DNA from: Oscillospiraceae bacterium
GTDB taxonomy: Bacteria; Bacillota; Clostridia; Saccharofermentanales; Saccharofermentanaceae
Length of the DNA: 64,000 bases
Direction of reading: 5' to 3'
NCBI GenBank assembly: GCA_902775565.1
Contig: CACYMP010000002.1
Span: 124,001 to 188,000 of the forward strand
A program made the translations under genes and the position numbers. How positions within the stretch are numbered: position 1 is the first letter of the stretch; each line of letters opens with the position of its first letter. Below are positions 24,978-33,516 of the stretch, piece by piece. The notes beneath the pieces are model-generated. The model was not told the DNA's origin, made no database searches, and saw nothing but the letters and a program-made list of their open reading frames with translations.

Positions 24978-25669
24978 TGTCAGAATACCCGGTCCTTAAA
25001 GAACTAAAATCCAAAGGCGTAAAGCTCCTGATCTTCGACTTGGACGGCACGCTCCTCGATTCGATGAACGTGTGGAACAAAGTCGATATCGATTTCTTAG
25101 GACGCTACGGATATGAGGTTACGCCCGAATACACCGATGTCGTCAAACGTGTATCGGTCGATGAGGCGGCTCTTTACACCATGCAAAGATATAAGATCCC
25201 CCTGTCCCCTGCCGAGATAATCGCCGAGTGGGACAAGATGGTCAGCGGTTTTTACAAAGAGGAAGTCGATCTCAAGCCTAATGTAATGGCATATCTCAAG
25301 GAAGCAAAGCAACTCGGTTTCCGGCTCGGTGTCGCCACTGCGCTCACCAGGAACAACGCTGTTTCCGGGCTCGTGAAAAATAATATCCTCGACATGTTCG
25401 AAGCTGTCATCACGCTCGAAGACGTCGGCAAAAAGATCGATAAATCTTCGCCTGACATCTTCCTCAGGGTCCTTAATTATGTGAACGCCATGGGCGCATC
25501 CGTCACGCCGTCGCAGACTCTTGTCTACGATGATGTCGCGGCAGCGGCATGCGGCGCCAGGAACGGCGGTTTTCTCACATGCGCGGTCTATGATAAGATC
25601 GGCTGCGGAGATCCCTTAAAGTGGGAGAGCTTCGCAGCCGAATGTGATTATTCAGTAAGAGAATTCTAA
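24977..25669 (+). CDS. HAD-superfamily hydrolase (phosphatase)
   Basis: A 230-residue haloacid-dehalogenase-fold protein. Motif I 'IFDLDGTLLDS' (about residues 19-29) has both catalytic Asp residues. A helical cap follows, then motif II Thr near 'VATALTR', motif III Lys, and motif IV in 'LVYDDVAAA' (about 178). It resembles phosphoglycolate or beta-phosphoglucomutase-type enzymes. The ATG shares a base with the stop of the beta-subunit gene (TGATG), so it is cotranslated. It may be a metabolite-repair or sugar-phosphate phosphatase; the substrate is unknown. Confidence 0.88.
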   Translation: MSEYPVLKELKSKGVKLLIFDLDGTLLDSMNVWNKVDIDFLGRYGYEVTPEYTDVVKRVSVDEAALYTMQRYKIPLSPAEIIAEWDKMVSGFYKEEVDLKPNVMAYLKEAKQLGFRLGVATALTRNNAVSGLVKNNILDMFEAVITLEDVGKKIDKSSPDIFLRVLNYVNAMGASVTPSQTLVYDDVAAAACGARNGGFLTCAVYDKIGCGDPLKWESFAAECDYSVREF

Positions 25670-25676
25670 AGCAGAC

Positions 25677-26870
25677 TTATTCCTTTTCTGCAGCCTTCTC
25701 CTCTTTCTTTTCTTCAGTTTTCTTTTCCTCGGGCTTGGTCTCGGCGGGCTTAGCCTGTGCCTGAACCTGGGGCTGTGCCTGCATCTGAGGCTTAGGCTGG
25801 AACTGAGCCATCTGTGCCATCCTGGCTGCCTGTGCGGCTGCCCTTCTCTTTTTACCCTTCTTGATCGCGTTAACGAGGATGATGATTCCGATGACCGTGA
25901 TGATGATCAGGGGAACGAGAACGGGTGATACAGCAACGAGTACGAGGAATACGCCCTTGAAGAATTCACCGATGTTCTTAAGCGATTTCTTGAATGTCTT
26001 AACTATCTTCTCGCCGTATGTATCGACATGAGGCGGTTCCTGAGGCTTGATCTCCATTACTTCCCTGAGCCTTAAGGAAAGGGTTGCGTATGTGACCTGG
26101 TTTTCGAGCACGCGGAGAGTGGATTCTGCGCTCTCGATCTGGTATCTGATCTCAGTGATCCTGTTCTGGAGAACGATGATGGAATCAAGGTCTTTTGCCT
26201 GCTTGAGGAGCTCAGTGAGCTGCTCCTGCTCAACTCTGAGCGAATCGAGTCTTGCCTTGGTATCGACATAGCTCAAAGTTACGTCTGTCGTGCTCTCGCT
26301 TGAATTCGTAACTGTGCAGTTTGAGCCGACTGTGCTGATCAGCTCGTCAAGCTTTTCGGCGGGGATCCTGATCACGTATGTTGCGTTGTGAAGGCTTCCT
26401 GCCGTGCCCGTGCCGCTGACTCCGGATCTCTCTATATAGCCTCCGAGCTCCTTGATCTTATCCTCAACAGCATTGCGGACACTATCGAATTCCTTTGTCT
26501 CGGCGGTCATGTTTACGGTCCTGATAAGCAGTCTTCCCTTTGTGGGATCGACATTCGGCTGGTTCTGGTTCTGGCCCGCATTCGATCCAGTTGCCTGATT
26601 GGCTTCAGCTGCGGGGTCTGCTGCTTCAGTCCCGGCGACATTATTGCGTGAAAAGGTACGTGTTCCAAGCGAATTGGACGAAGCAGCCTTGTTTTGTATG
26701 GTTGCGTCATCGGCACCTTCATAGAATTCCTGATCATATGCCTCCGCATATTTGCCTGCGGCAGTGGTCTCCATCGGCATTGCCGTCTCATATTTTCCTG
26801 CGCATCCGGCCAGCATGATCAAAGTCATGAGTGCGGCGATGATCACTAATGTAATTCTCTTATTTTTCAT
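25677..26870 (-). CDS. DUF4349 lipoprotein with C-terminal membrane anchor
   Basis: A 397-residue surface lipoprotein. The signal peptide ends in the lipobox 'MLAGC' near residue 22. The DUF4349 domain (about residues 125-285) holds a long coiled coil ('TKARLDSLRVEQEQLTELL' onward). A membrane helix at about 305-345 is followed by a cytoplasmic tail rich in Gln/Ala and then Lys/Glu. GGAGG precedes the ATG. The promoter at 26905-26936 matches those of the ECF sigma gene and the serpin, so it is probably an envelope-stress regulon member. The DUF4349 function is unknown. Confidence 0.88.
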   Translation of the reverse strand: MKNKRITLVIIAALMTLIMLAGCAGKYETAMPMETTAAGKYAEAYDQEFYEGADDATIQNKAASSNSLGTRTFSRNNVAGTEAADPAAEANQATGSNAGQNQNQPNVDPTKGRLLIRTVNMTAETKEFDSVRNAVEDKIKELGGYIERSGVSGTGTAGSLHNATYVIRIPAEKLDELISTVGSNCTVTNSSESTTDVTLSYVDTKARLDSLRVEQEQLTELLKQAKDLDSIIVLQNRITEIRYQIESAESTLRVLENQVTYATLSLRLREVMEIKPQEPPHVDTYGEKIVKTFKKSLKNIGEFFKGVFLVLVAVSPVLVPLIIITVIGIIILVNAIKKGKKRRAAAQAARMAQMAQFQPKPQMQAQPQVQAQAKPAETKPEEKKTEEKKEEKAAEKE

Positions 26871-26904
26871 AATTCCGTCCTCCGTTGTTATCGTGACTAC
26901 ACCC

Positions 26905-26936
26905 TATATACAGACCTGATCCGGAAAATGTTGCAC
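26905..26936 (-). promoter_or_regulatory. ECF-type promoter of the DUF4349 lipoprotein gene
   Basis: On the minus strand GTGCAACATTTT, a 10-base spacer (26915-26924) and TCTGTATATA (26914-26905). Sequence and spacing match the promoters at 48011-48042 and 50654-50685. A GCAAC -35 core is typical of ECF sigma factors. The start codon is 35 bases downstream of the -10 box. Confidence 0.72.
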
Positions 26937-26958
26937 CCGTCCGAAAAATTTTTTGATG

Positions 26959-26967
26959 TGGTATATT
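26959..26967 (+). promoter_or_regulatory. Extended -10 box just before a leaderless gene
   Basis: TGGTATATT (TG, one base, TATATT at 26962-26967). The ATG of the FkbM gene is at 26975, so the predicted start site falls at or within a base of the start codon. No ribosome site is present. Confidence 0.5.
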
Positions 26968-26974
26968 TCTTTCA

Positions 26975-28045
26975 ATGGAATTTCTTGAAATAACAAAAGA
27001 TCTCTGGTCCTATCTTAAGGATCAGAACAGGCCTCTCGTTATCTACGGCACCGGCGACGGCGGCGACAAGATAATCGATGAGCTCGGCAGACGCGGCCTC
27101 GGGAGATTGATCTCAGGCGTTTTCGCAAGCCCCGGCTTCGTCAGGGAAGGCCGTATGTTCAGGGGCTTCAAAGTGGAATCTTATGAAGATGTGTCTTCGC
27201 GCCTTGAAGATTTCATCGTGCTGGTCGCGTTCGGCTCTCCCCTGCCCGAAGTGCTCTCTTATGTTTATTCGATCGAAAAGGAGCGCGAGCTCTATGCGCC
27301 CGACGTTCCCGTCTGCGGCGGCGAGGTCTTTGATATGGAATTCGTTATGAAGAACAAAGTCCGTCTCGAAAACGTCTGGTCAAAGCTTGCCGACGGGGAC
27401 TCGAAAAGGTGTTTTGCAGATCTCGTAAACTACAAACTTTCAGGTAAAACCAAATACCTTCGTGACTGCGAAGTCACTCCGGATGAAGCGGACAGCCTGC
27501 TCGGCCCGTTCCCGCCAAACGCTTCTTTCATTGACCTGGGCGCATACAGGGGCGACACCCTGACGCGCTTTACGAAGATGTTTCCGGGATTTACATCCGC
27601 GACCGCCGTCGAGCCTGAGCGCCACTCTTTCAAAAAGCTCACCGGATGTGCACAGGGACTGAGCATCCCCGTAACTTGCGTAAATGCGCTGATCTCGGAC
27701 GCCTGCGGCAAGGCGCAGATCACCGGTTCCAGAGGAAGAGGGACAAGGGCTTCTGCCAAAGACACAGGTCATGAGATAGACAAGGTCACCGTGGATTCTT
27801 TTGAAGACAGCAGGAACGCGGGCTTTATCAAGTTCGATGTCGAAGGGAGCGAGATCGCCGCGCTGGAGGGCGCAAGGAACACTGTCAGGGATCAAAAGCC
27901 GCAGATGAAGATCGCGTGCTACCACAAGAGTGCGGATCTTTTCGAGATACCTGAAAAGGTCTTCGCGATAAACGACGGTTACAAGCTCTATATGCGCCAT
28001 ACCCCTTGCATTCCCGGCTGGGATGTTGATTACTATTTCATATGA
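26975..28045 (+). CDS. FkbM-family methyltransferase
   Basis: A 356-residue protein. The N-terminal third (to about residue 110) has a nucleotide-binding-like 'VIYGTGDGGDKIIDELGRRG' loop. The C-terminal part is an FkbM SAM-dependent methyltransferase: 'FIDLGAYRGDTLTRF' is the SAM-binding motif I (about residue 188), 'AVEPERHSF' follows, and 'GFIKFDVEGSEIAALEGA' is the signature of the family (about 288). Such proteins often O-methylate sugars or amino-acid-derived products. The transcript looks leaderless. It overlaps the phosphodiesterase gene by 4 bases. Confidence 0.85.
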   Translation: MEFLEITKDLWSYLKDQNRPLVIYGTGDGGDKIIDELGRRGLGRLISGVFASPGFVREGRMFRGFKVESYEDVSSRLEDFIVLVAFGSPLPEVLSYVYSIEKERELYAPDVPVCGGEVFDMEFVMKNKVRLENVWSKLADGDSKRCFADLVNYKLSGKTKYLRDCEVTPDEADSLLGPFPPNASFIDLGAYRGDTLTRFTKMFPGFTSATAVEPERHSFKKLTGCAQGLSIPVTCVNALISDACGKAQITGSRGRGTRASAKDTGHEIDKVTVDSFEDSRNAGFIKFDVEGSEIAALEGARNTVRDQKPQMKIACYHKSADLFEIPEKVFAINDGYKLYMRHTPCIPGWDVDYYFI

Positions 28046-28587
28046 AGATACTTATCGTTAGTGATTCGCACCGCGTAAGCGCAAACCTGAAGACCGCGAT
28101 AGAACGCGAGAAGCCTGACATGCTCATTCATCTGGGCGATATCGAAGATGACGAGAAAACGGTCGCATTGTGGGCGGGAGCTCCGAAGACGCCCTGCATC
28201 TTCATCAAGGGCAACTGCGACAGATATTTAGGCTCGGCAGACCTGAGGGACAGAGCCGTCTTCCCTCTCAACGGACACAAGTTCTACTGCTGCCACGGCC
28301 ACAGGGAATTCATCGGTTACGGCCTGAATGAACTCTGTCTGTCAGCCGCCGCGCAGGACTGTGATATCGCGCTTTTCGGGCATTCGCACGTCCCCTACGA
28401 CAATTGGGGAGACTCCGTCAAAGCTTATGACAAGTTCTATACCGAGGCGGACCCGTACGCTTCCGCGGGCATCAGGGTCCTTAATCCCGGAAGCATTTCC
28501 CTGCCCAGGGGCGGTTCTCCCAGGACATATATGGTGATGGAAATGAAAGATGACGGAAATTACTCCGTCATCCTTAAAAATCTATGA
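28042..28587 (+). CDS. YfcE/MJ0936-family metallophosphoesterase
   Basis: A 181-residue calcineurin-like phosphoesterase. Metal-binding motifs are visible: 'IVSDSHRV' (Asp, His; about residues 5-12), 'LIHLGDIED' (about 31), 'FIKGNCDRYLG' (about 56), 'CCHGHR' and 'LFGHSHVPYDN'. The protein is the usual size for the family, whose members hydrolyse phosphodiesters such as bis-p-nitrophenyl phosphate or cyclic nucleotides. Its start overlaps the FkbM stop as ATGA, so the two are made together. Confidence 0.9.
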   Translation: MKILIVSDSHRVSANLKTAIEREKPDMLIHLGDIEDDEKTVALWAGAPKTPCIFIKGNCDRYLGSADLRDRAVFPLNGHKFYCCHGHREFIGYGLNELCLSAAAQDCDIALFGHSHVPYDNWGDSVKAYDKFYTEADPYASAGIRVLNPGSISLPRGGSPRTYMVMEMKDDGNYSVILKNL

Positions 28588-28608
28588 TCAAAGCGCGGTG
28601 TACGCTGC

Positions 28609-29394
28609 TTATGCCGTTCTCGAGAAAGTAAGCGAGTCTGCGAAATGCTGCATTGAGTCTGTCCAGACAAGCTTATAATTCTTCTTAAATGAGATCTCTC
28701 CCTTGCCGTTCTTGTAATCTACCTTGTTCGACAGAAGTCCGAGATCTGTATAAACGAGTTCCTGCTTGGTGCAGTTCGTATATTTCATGGTATTTGTCTT
28801 ACGGTCGACCTTGCCGCTCATGGTGTAATAGACTTCCCTTCTGCGGTCGTTACGGTCCTGGGACTTATATACAACTGAAATAGTTGCGTAGTCGTTCTTC
28901 TTGATGAACATCTTGATCGTAATGTCCTTGCAGGTATAAACGCTGTTGCCAAGAGAGTAGTTCTCGGGATAGTTCTTGGTGCGGGGCTTTTCAGTTTCCT
29001 TGACCGTCTTGTCTCCTGTCTTGTCTGCAGAAGTTGCCTTTGTCTCAGTCTCTTTTACAGCCTTCTTTGTTGTCTTGGTTGTCTTCTTGGAAGTCTTTTT
29101 CGCAGTCTTCTTGGCAGCTGTCTTTGTTGCCTTGGTCTGCTCGGTGCTCTTGACTGACTCAACGCTCTCAACGATTACTACGGGTGCTTCCGTTGTCTCC
29201 TGAACCGTTTCTGTCTGAGTTTCCGATGCTTCTGTCTCATTGACCGGAGCAGCAGGATCCGTCTCGGTCATGGTGACCTCAGCGGTAGTGGGAACTGTGG
29301 TTGCTGAAGGTGCCTTTTTCGCGCATGCAGCAACGGGCAAAACCGTTACGAGAAGCATGCCGGCAGCGAGTATTGTTCTGATCTTGGTGTTCAT
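28609..29394 (-). CDS. Thr/Lys-rich lipoprotein of unknown function
   Basis: A 261-residue predicted lipoprotein. The signal peptide ends at 'VLPVAAC' near residue 24. The next 120 residues are a low-complexity linker first rich in Thr/Glu and then made of Lys/Thr/Ala repeats such as 'KKTAKKTSKKTTKTTKKA', likely to cross the cell wall. The last 110 residues form a compact beta-rich domain that I do not recognise. I choose ATG 29394 because the AAAGGA ribosome site lies just upstream; earlier in-frame ATGs overlap it or lack one. Confidence 0.75.
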   Translation of the reverse strand: MNTKIRTILAAGMLLVTVLPVAACAKKAPSATTVPTTAEVTMTETDPAAPVNETEASETQTETVQETTEAPVVIVESVESVKSTEQTKATKTAAKKTAKKTSKKTTKTTKKAVKETETKATSADKTGDKTVKETEKPRTKNYPENYSLGNSVYTCKDITIKMFIKKNDYATISVVYKSQDRNDRRREVYYTMSGKVDRKTNTMKYTNCTKQELVYTDLGLLSNKVDYKNGKGEISFKKNYKLVWTDSMQHFADSLTFSRTA

Positions 29395-29549
29395 TGGTGT
29401 GTCCATCCTTTTGCGGGTTAATTGATGTTTGTTGCTTGACGGCATCATTTAAACACGCAGCGAAAAGACACACCATCCACAATTTCAGTGGATTCCGTTG
29501 ATTAAGCTACAGTCAGTAAACGCTTTGTAGATTATCTGAAAAATCAGGT

Positions 29550-30158
29550 TCAGCCGCGCTTCTCGAAATAAGACGCGTCGTGATTGCACCATGGGCAGAC
29601 GAAATCCGGAGGGAGCTCCTCGCCTTCGTAAACATATCCGCAGACAGTGCAGATCCATCCCTTTTTCTCAGGCTCTTTCGAAGCCGAGCTGACCTTGATG
29701 TTCTTCTGGTAGAAGGCATAGGTTGCGGAAGGATCATCATTGAAAACAGCGCCGTCTGTAACGTCCGCAAGGAACAGCGTATGCGTTCCGAGATCCGTCG
29801 ATGAGACCACCTTGCATGAAAGATAAGCGTTGCACTCGTCCTTGATATAGATAACTCCGTTGTCTGCGCGGATATAGTCGATAGGAAGGACCTTGTCCGC
29901 TGTCCTTCCGCTTTGGAAACCCCAGTGCTTGTATGTTGCAAACTCCGACTTCTCGGTAAGCATCGAGATATTGAAAAGCCCTGTCTTCAGGATGATGTCA
30001 TGCGTAAAGTTGCTCTTGTTTACGCAGATCGTGATGCGGTTAGGTTCAGTCGTGACCTGACACGCGGTGTTGATGATGCATCCGTTGTCCTTCTCACCAT
30101 CCCTTGCCGTAAGGATATAGAGTCCGTAGGTCAGGTTGTACATAGCTTTCTTATCCAT
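29550..30158 (-). CDS. hrb: High-molecular-weight rubredoxin (flavin reductase-rubredoxin fusion)
   Basis: A 202-residue protein with two domains. Residues 1-150 are an FMN-binding flavin-reductase-like split barrel ('NLTYGLYILTARDG', 'INTACQVTTEPNRI', 'NISMLTE'). Residues 158-202 are a complete rubredoxin: 'WICTVCGYVYEG' and 'FVCPWCNHD' supply the four iron-binding Cys. In clostridia such proteins pass electrons to flavodiiron proteins for O2, peroxide or NO reduction. No flavodiiron partner is in the window. AAGGAGG precedes the ATG. Confidence 0.92.
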   Translation of the reverse strand: MDKKAMYNLTYGLYILTARDGEKDNGCIINTACQVTTEPNRITICVNKSNFTHDIILKTGLFNISMLTEKSEFATYKHWGFQSGRTADKVLPIDYIRADNGVIYIKDECNAYLSCKVVSSTDLGTHTLFLADVTDGAVFNDDPSATYAFYQKNIKVSSASKEPEKKGWICTVCGYVYEGEELPPDFVCPWCNHDASYFEKRG

Positions 30159-30189
30159 GTCAGGCCTCCTTATGATTGATCTGATATAT

Positions 30190-30228
30190 CAATTATAAGG
30201 TGCCTGCCGGAAAATACATACCGTATGT
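30190..30228 (-). promoter_or_regulatory. Promoter region of hrb with dyads
   Basis: A minus-strand TATAAT lies at about 30191-30196. ACATACCGTATGT at 30216-30228 is a 6+6 dyad that overlaps the -35 position. TGATATATCA is a further palindrome between promoter and gene. The CCGACATAYG half-site is shared with the sufC upstream palindrome, which might indicate a common redox or Fe-S regulator. The regulator is unknown. Confidence 0.4.
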
Positions 30229-30252
30229 CGGTGGAATATCGGTATATTTTTG

Positions 30253-31236
30253 TTATGAGAGCGCCGCCTTGAGCTTTTCGAGATTGCCTGTCATGACAGA
30301 AAGATAATCAAGATCTTCTCCACATGACTGCATCGAATCGAGCGCCTCGACCTTAACGTCAGTCTTGCCCGAAGTCTCGATAACGGTCTTTGCGATCTTT
30401 CCGTCAGAATTCTCGATCGTCAGGATAGTCTTTGAATCAAGCGCTTTGATCTTGTCTGCCAGGTATTTCACGGTCTCGAAAGAAGCTTCCGTCTCAGCCG
30501 AACATCCTACGAAAGCCGCGCTGTACTTGAGCTTGTAATCCTCAGCAAGATATCTGAACGGATATCTGTCTGCCACTACCATCGTATCGAGCCTTGCGCT
30601 CTTTACCATTTCTTCATACTGCTTATCGAGCGCATCAAGCTTGGATAGATATTCATCAAGGTTTGCCTTGAATTTGGAAGCATCGTCTTTTGCAACCGAA
30701 GCGATCGCTTCTTCAATAGCTTTGCATGATTTTGCGGCAAGCCTTAAAGACATCCAGACGTGCTCATCGTACTCCGGGGCTTCCTCATGATGGTGGTCCT
30801 TCTCATCGTGATCGTCATGGTCGTCATGTTCATCTTCACCCTGCATGCCTTCAACCACTTCTTCCTCAACGATGGAATCCTTAAGAACATCCATAAGGCA
30901 GACGACCTTCTGGTCCTTATTTAATGTCTCTTTCAGCGCATCCCTGATCCAGCCGTCAGACTCGCCTCCGACGTAGATAAGGACATCCGCGTTCTTGATT
31001 GCGATAATGTCTGCGGCGGAAGGCTGGAATGAATGAAGATCCGTTCCTTTACCTATAATGAGCTTTTGCTCCGTGCTTGTTGTTCCTTTTGTTATCTGAC
31101 GTGTCCAGTCGTAAAGCGGCGCAGTGGCGCACACGACCTGAATACCCGCAGAACCAGTTGCTGTTTTCTGAGCGCAGCCTGCCGAAGTGGCAACAAGCGA
31201 AAGTCCGAGAAATAGCGCGAAAAGTCTCTTTATCAT
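30253..31236 (-). CDS. znuA: Zinc ABC-transporter substrate-binding lipoprotein (ZnuA/AdcA-like)
   Basis: Captures Zn(2+) at the membrane surface for an ABC importer. The 327-residue lipoprotein has a lipobox at 'TSAGC', the family start 'IQVVCATAPLYDWTRQI', a metal-binding His in 'GTDLHSFQPS' (about residue 68), and an acidic His-rich loop of alternating His/Asp/Glu (about 135-155), which is the hallmark of zinc rather than manganese binding. Later parts include 'YDEHVWMS'. No permease or ATPase gene is adjacent, so it is an orphan in this window. The promoter carries a Zur/Fur-like operator. Confidence 0.92.
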   Translation of the reverse strand: MIKRLFALFLGLSLVATSAGCAQKTATGSAGIQVVCATAPLYDWTRQITKGTTSTEQKLIIGKGTDLHSFQPSAADIIAIKNADVLIYVGGESDGWIRDALKETLNKDQKVVCLMDVLKDSIVEEEVVEGMQGEDEHDDHDDHDEKDHHHEEAPEYDEHVWMSLRLAAKSCKAIEEAIASVAKDDASKFKANLDEYLSKLDALDKQYEEMVKSARLDTMVVADRYPFRYLAEDYKLKYSAAFVGCSAETEASFETVKYLADKIKALDSKTILTIENSDGKIAKTVIETSGKTDVKVEALDSMQSCGEDLDYLSVMTGNLEKLKAALS

Positions 31237-31255
31237 GTCCGGTCTCCCATTTGAA

Positions 31256-31300
31256 ATTGAAAATCGTTTTCAATTTTACAAAATTCTTTCGGTTTGTCAA
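31256..31300 (-). promoter_or_regulatory. znuA promoter with overlapping Zur/Fur-type operator
   Basis: On the minus strand TTGACA (31300-31295), a 16-bp spacer and TAAAAT (31278-31273). ATTGAAAA-TCG-TTTTCAAT at 31256-31274 is a perfect 8+8 dyad overlapping the -10 and start site. Its form is that of Fur-superfamily boxes, and the zinc-binding gene product suggests Zur. Confidence 0.75.
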
Positions 31301-31318
31301 CAGGAAATGCTCAGAGGG

Positions 31319-31327
31319 TGTTATACT
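31319..31327 (+). promoter_or_regulatory. Extended -10 promoter of the 7TM diguanylate cyclase
   Basis: TGTTATACT (TG, one base, TATACT at 31322-31327). No -35 match. It lies back to back with the znuA promoter, with a leader of about 38 bases to the ATG at 31372. Confidence 0.5.
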
Positions 31328-31371
31328 ATTTGAGGTATTGATAGCACATTCCCGGCCTGGCGGACCGTTTA

Positions 31372-33057
31372 ATGAATAAGACCTTTGTATATATCAATCT
31401 GGCAATAGTATCAATATCCGCAGTATTACTGTGTCTGTTGTTTGTGTTCAGAATTCCCGACGGCAACATCAAATCACGCAATCATCCCTTGACTGACAAC
31501 TGGTATTACAACGGCGGCGCAAGCCCGAATGTCACTCAGGATGAGATGGCCGATCCCGAGAATCCGGTCTACGATGCGGTAAATCCCATTTCCATGTACA
31601 GGAAAGTCGACAGGACGACCTTCAACGGTTCGGATCTTTGTTTCGCGACATGCAATCTCTATTTCAAGATCTACTTTGACGATGAGATGATCTATGATTT
31701 CGCGCCCGCCATGCTCCCCATCTACGGAGATTATTACGGCGAATATATCCACGTCGTGCCCATCCCTGAATTCGAAGGCATCAAGACCATTACGATAGAA
31801 TACGAATCGCTCATCAAAGGCGACGGCACTTCATTCAGGAACATGCACGCGGAGAGCGGTGCTTCGTTCATCATGAACATGGTCCAGCAGAACTTCTGGA
31901 AATTCATCTTGAGCTACTCGTCCGCATTCCTCGGAATGATGCTCGTCATATTAGGTCTTTTCCAGTCCAAGCGTCCCATGAAGATGATCGAGACGATCGC
32001 GCTCGGAACCATGACCATCATCCTTGCCCTTTATACGCATACGGGAACGCACATCATGTTCCTCGTAACCCGCAACCCGGCGATAATGAGACTTATAGAG
32101 CACATCTGCCTCGCGCTTTTGCCTGCGCCCGCCATGATCTTTTTCGCGGCCATCACCGAGAACCTGAACTCGCATCTGGTCAAGATTATCCTCTGGCTCG
32201 TCTCAGGCAACTTCCTGCTCTGCCTTTTCTGTCTGGTCTTCGGTATAACGGATTTCGCAAACCTGCTTGTCCTCTCACACACCATCATCGCGATCGCCAT
32301 CGGTTTCATGGTATTCATGTTCGTCAGAGAGGTGAAGCTCGAAAATATTAAAGACAACCGCTACCGCTATATCCTGCTGGCTTTCAGCATCCTTTTCACG
32401 ACCGGTCTCATAGACATCATCCGTTTCTATCTGCCCGGCTGGGACGATGACACATCCGCCGCCACGAGGATCGGTCTTACGGTATTCTTTATCGTCCTTC
32501 TTGTTTATGAGACTACATCTCTTATCGATACCAACCGCCGCAGCGTTGAGTCCGACATCCAGGCAAGGCTCGCGAGAGTCGACGGCCTGACAGGGCTTTC
32601 CAACCGTCTGGCATTCAACGAGTGCGAAGACGTCCTCCAGAACGGTGAATCAGGCAAGTGTCTGTTAGTCCAGTTCGACGTCAACGATCTCAAGAAAGTC
32701 AACGACAAGTACGGTCACCTCGAAGGCGACAGGCGCATCCTGGCCGCCGCGGAAGCCATCAAATCAACGTTCGGCACCTTCACCGGCACATGGTGCTTCA
32801 GGACCGGCGGTGACGAATTCATGGCCATCATGACGGGCACCAATGTCGAAAAGGATTACGAGAAAGCTTTAGAGCAGTTCGAGGCATATATCGAGGAATA
32901 CAACAAGACCGAGAAGCCTGAAGTGCCCCTCTCGATCCCTTGCGGAATGGCTGTCTATGAGAGCGGAAAAGGCACCAGCCTGGTTGGAGCCGAGCGCCTC
33001 GCAGACGACCGTATGTACGCCCGCAAGACCGAACTAAAAGAACAGAATTCAAATTGA
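31372..33057 (+). CDS. Membrane-bound diguanylate cyclase (extracytoplasmic sensor, multi-TM, GGDEF)
   Basis: A 561-residue protein predicted to make c-di-GMP. One N-terminal membrane helix (about residues 7-27) is followed by an extracytoplasmic beta-rich domain to about 165, then six or seven membrane helices (about 175-390) in a 7TMR-DISM-like plan, then a GGDEF domain (about 400-550). The active-site loop 'RTGGDEFMAI' is intact and the substrate-binding 'DVNDLKKVND' is present. I see no RxxD inhibitory site just before GGDEF. The ligand is unknown. Confidence 0.9.
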   Translation: MNKTFVYINLAIVSISAVLLCLLFVFRIPDGNIKSRNHPLTDNWYYNGGASPNVTQDEMADPENPVYDAVNPISMYRKVDRTTFNGSDLCFATCNLYFKIYFDDEMIYDFAPAMLPIYGDYYGEYIHVVPIPEFEGIKTITIEYESLIKGDGTSFRNMHAESGASFIMNMVQQNFWKFILSYSSAFLGMMLVILGLFQSKRPMKMIETIALGTMTIILALYTHTGTHIMFLVTRNPAIMRLIEHICLALLPAPAMIFFAAITENLNSHLVKIILWLVSGNFLLCLFCLVFGITDFANLLVLSHTIIAIAIGFMVFMFVREVKLENIKDNRYRYILLAFSILFTTGLIDIIRFYLPGWDDDTSAATRIGLTVFFIVLLVYETTSLIDTNRRSVESDIQARLARVDGLTGLSNRLAFNECEDVLQNGESGKCLLVQFDVNDLKKVNDKYGHLEGDRRILAAAEAIKSTFGTFTGTWCFRTGGDEFMAIMTGTNVEKDYEKALEQFEAYIEEYNKTEKPEVPLSIPCGMAVYESGKGTSLVGAERLADDRMYARKTELKEQNSN

Positions 33058-33086
33058 GTTCTTTGAATTACCTTTGATTGAAACGA

Positions 33087-33473
33087 ACTACCGCCAAGAA
33101 TGAGATAAAGGGCATTTTTGACGGTAGTTTTTTGCTGATATACAACGATCTGACAACAAAAATACCGTCAAAACAGACGAAAACCCGTTTTTAGTCGGTA
33201 TTTTCTGCTTTTGGAGCCGCCGGATGCTCTAAAAACTACCGTCAAAATCTCCAGTCTGCTGCTTTTTGTCGGTAGTCCGTTTGGCACCGACAGATAAGAT
33301 TTGCATTTTTGCGTTTTTTATCTGTCATTTTTCCGGAAGAAAGCCTCATCTGAACTCTCTATGACGGATAAGAAATGTCTTTTCTTGATTCTTATCTGTC
33401 GTTTGACTGTTAACGGTATACCAGAAGTCCAAAAATGACGGATAAAATCGATATTTCTTTCAAATTATCCGTA
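33087..33473. repeat. Two consecutive periodic dyad arrays, CTACCG and GACRGATAA families, 3 units each
   Basis: The 459-bp gap between the GGDEF gene and the ABC exporter holds six dyads and no credible gene. Family A (ACTACCGYCAAAA arms): forward arms at 33087, 33161 and 33235; reverse arms end at 33128, 33202 and 33276. Both series have a period of exactly 74 bp, with dyads of 42 bp. Family B (GACRGATAA arms): forward at 33289, 33363 and 33437; reverse ends at 33326, 33400 and 33473, again 74 bp, with dyads of 37-38 bp. Unit 1 is followed by T6 and might terminate the upstream transcript. Confidence 0.85.
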
Positions 33474-33516
33474 CAGCAGCCCAAACCGGCGCCCCATTGC
33501 CAGCAAAAGCTTAATA

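Noticed and set aside
33087..33133. Unit 1 of the CTACCG array as a simple terminator only
   Set aside because: It does end in T6 and may terminate transcription, but the exact 74-bp repetition of the same dyad two more times without similar T-tracts shows that termination does not explain the array.
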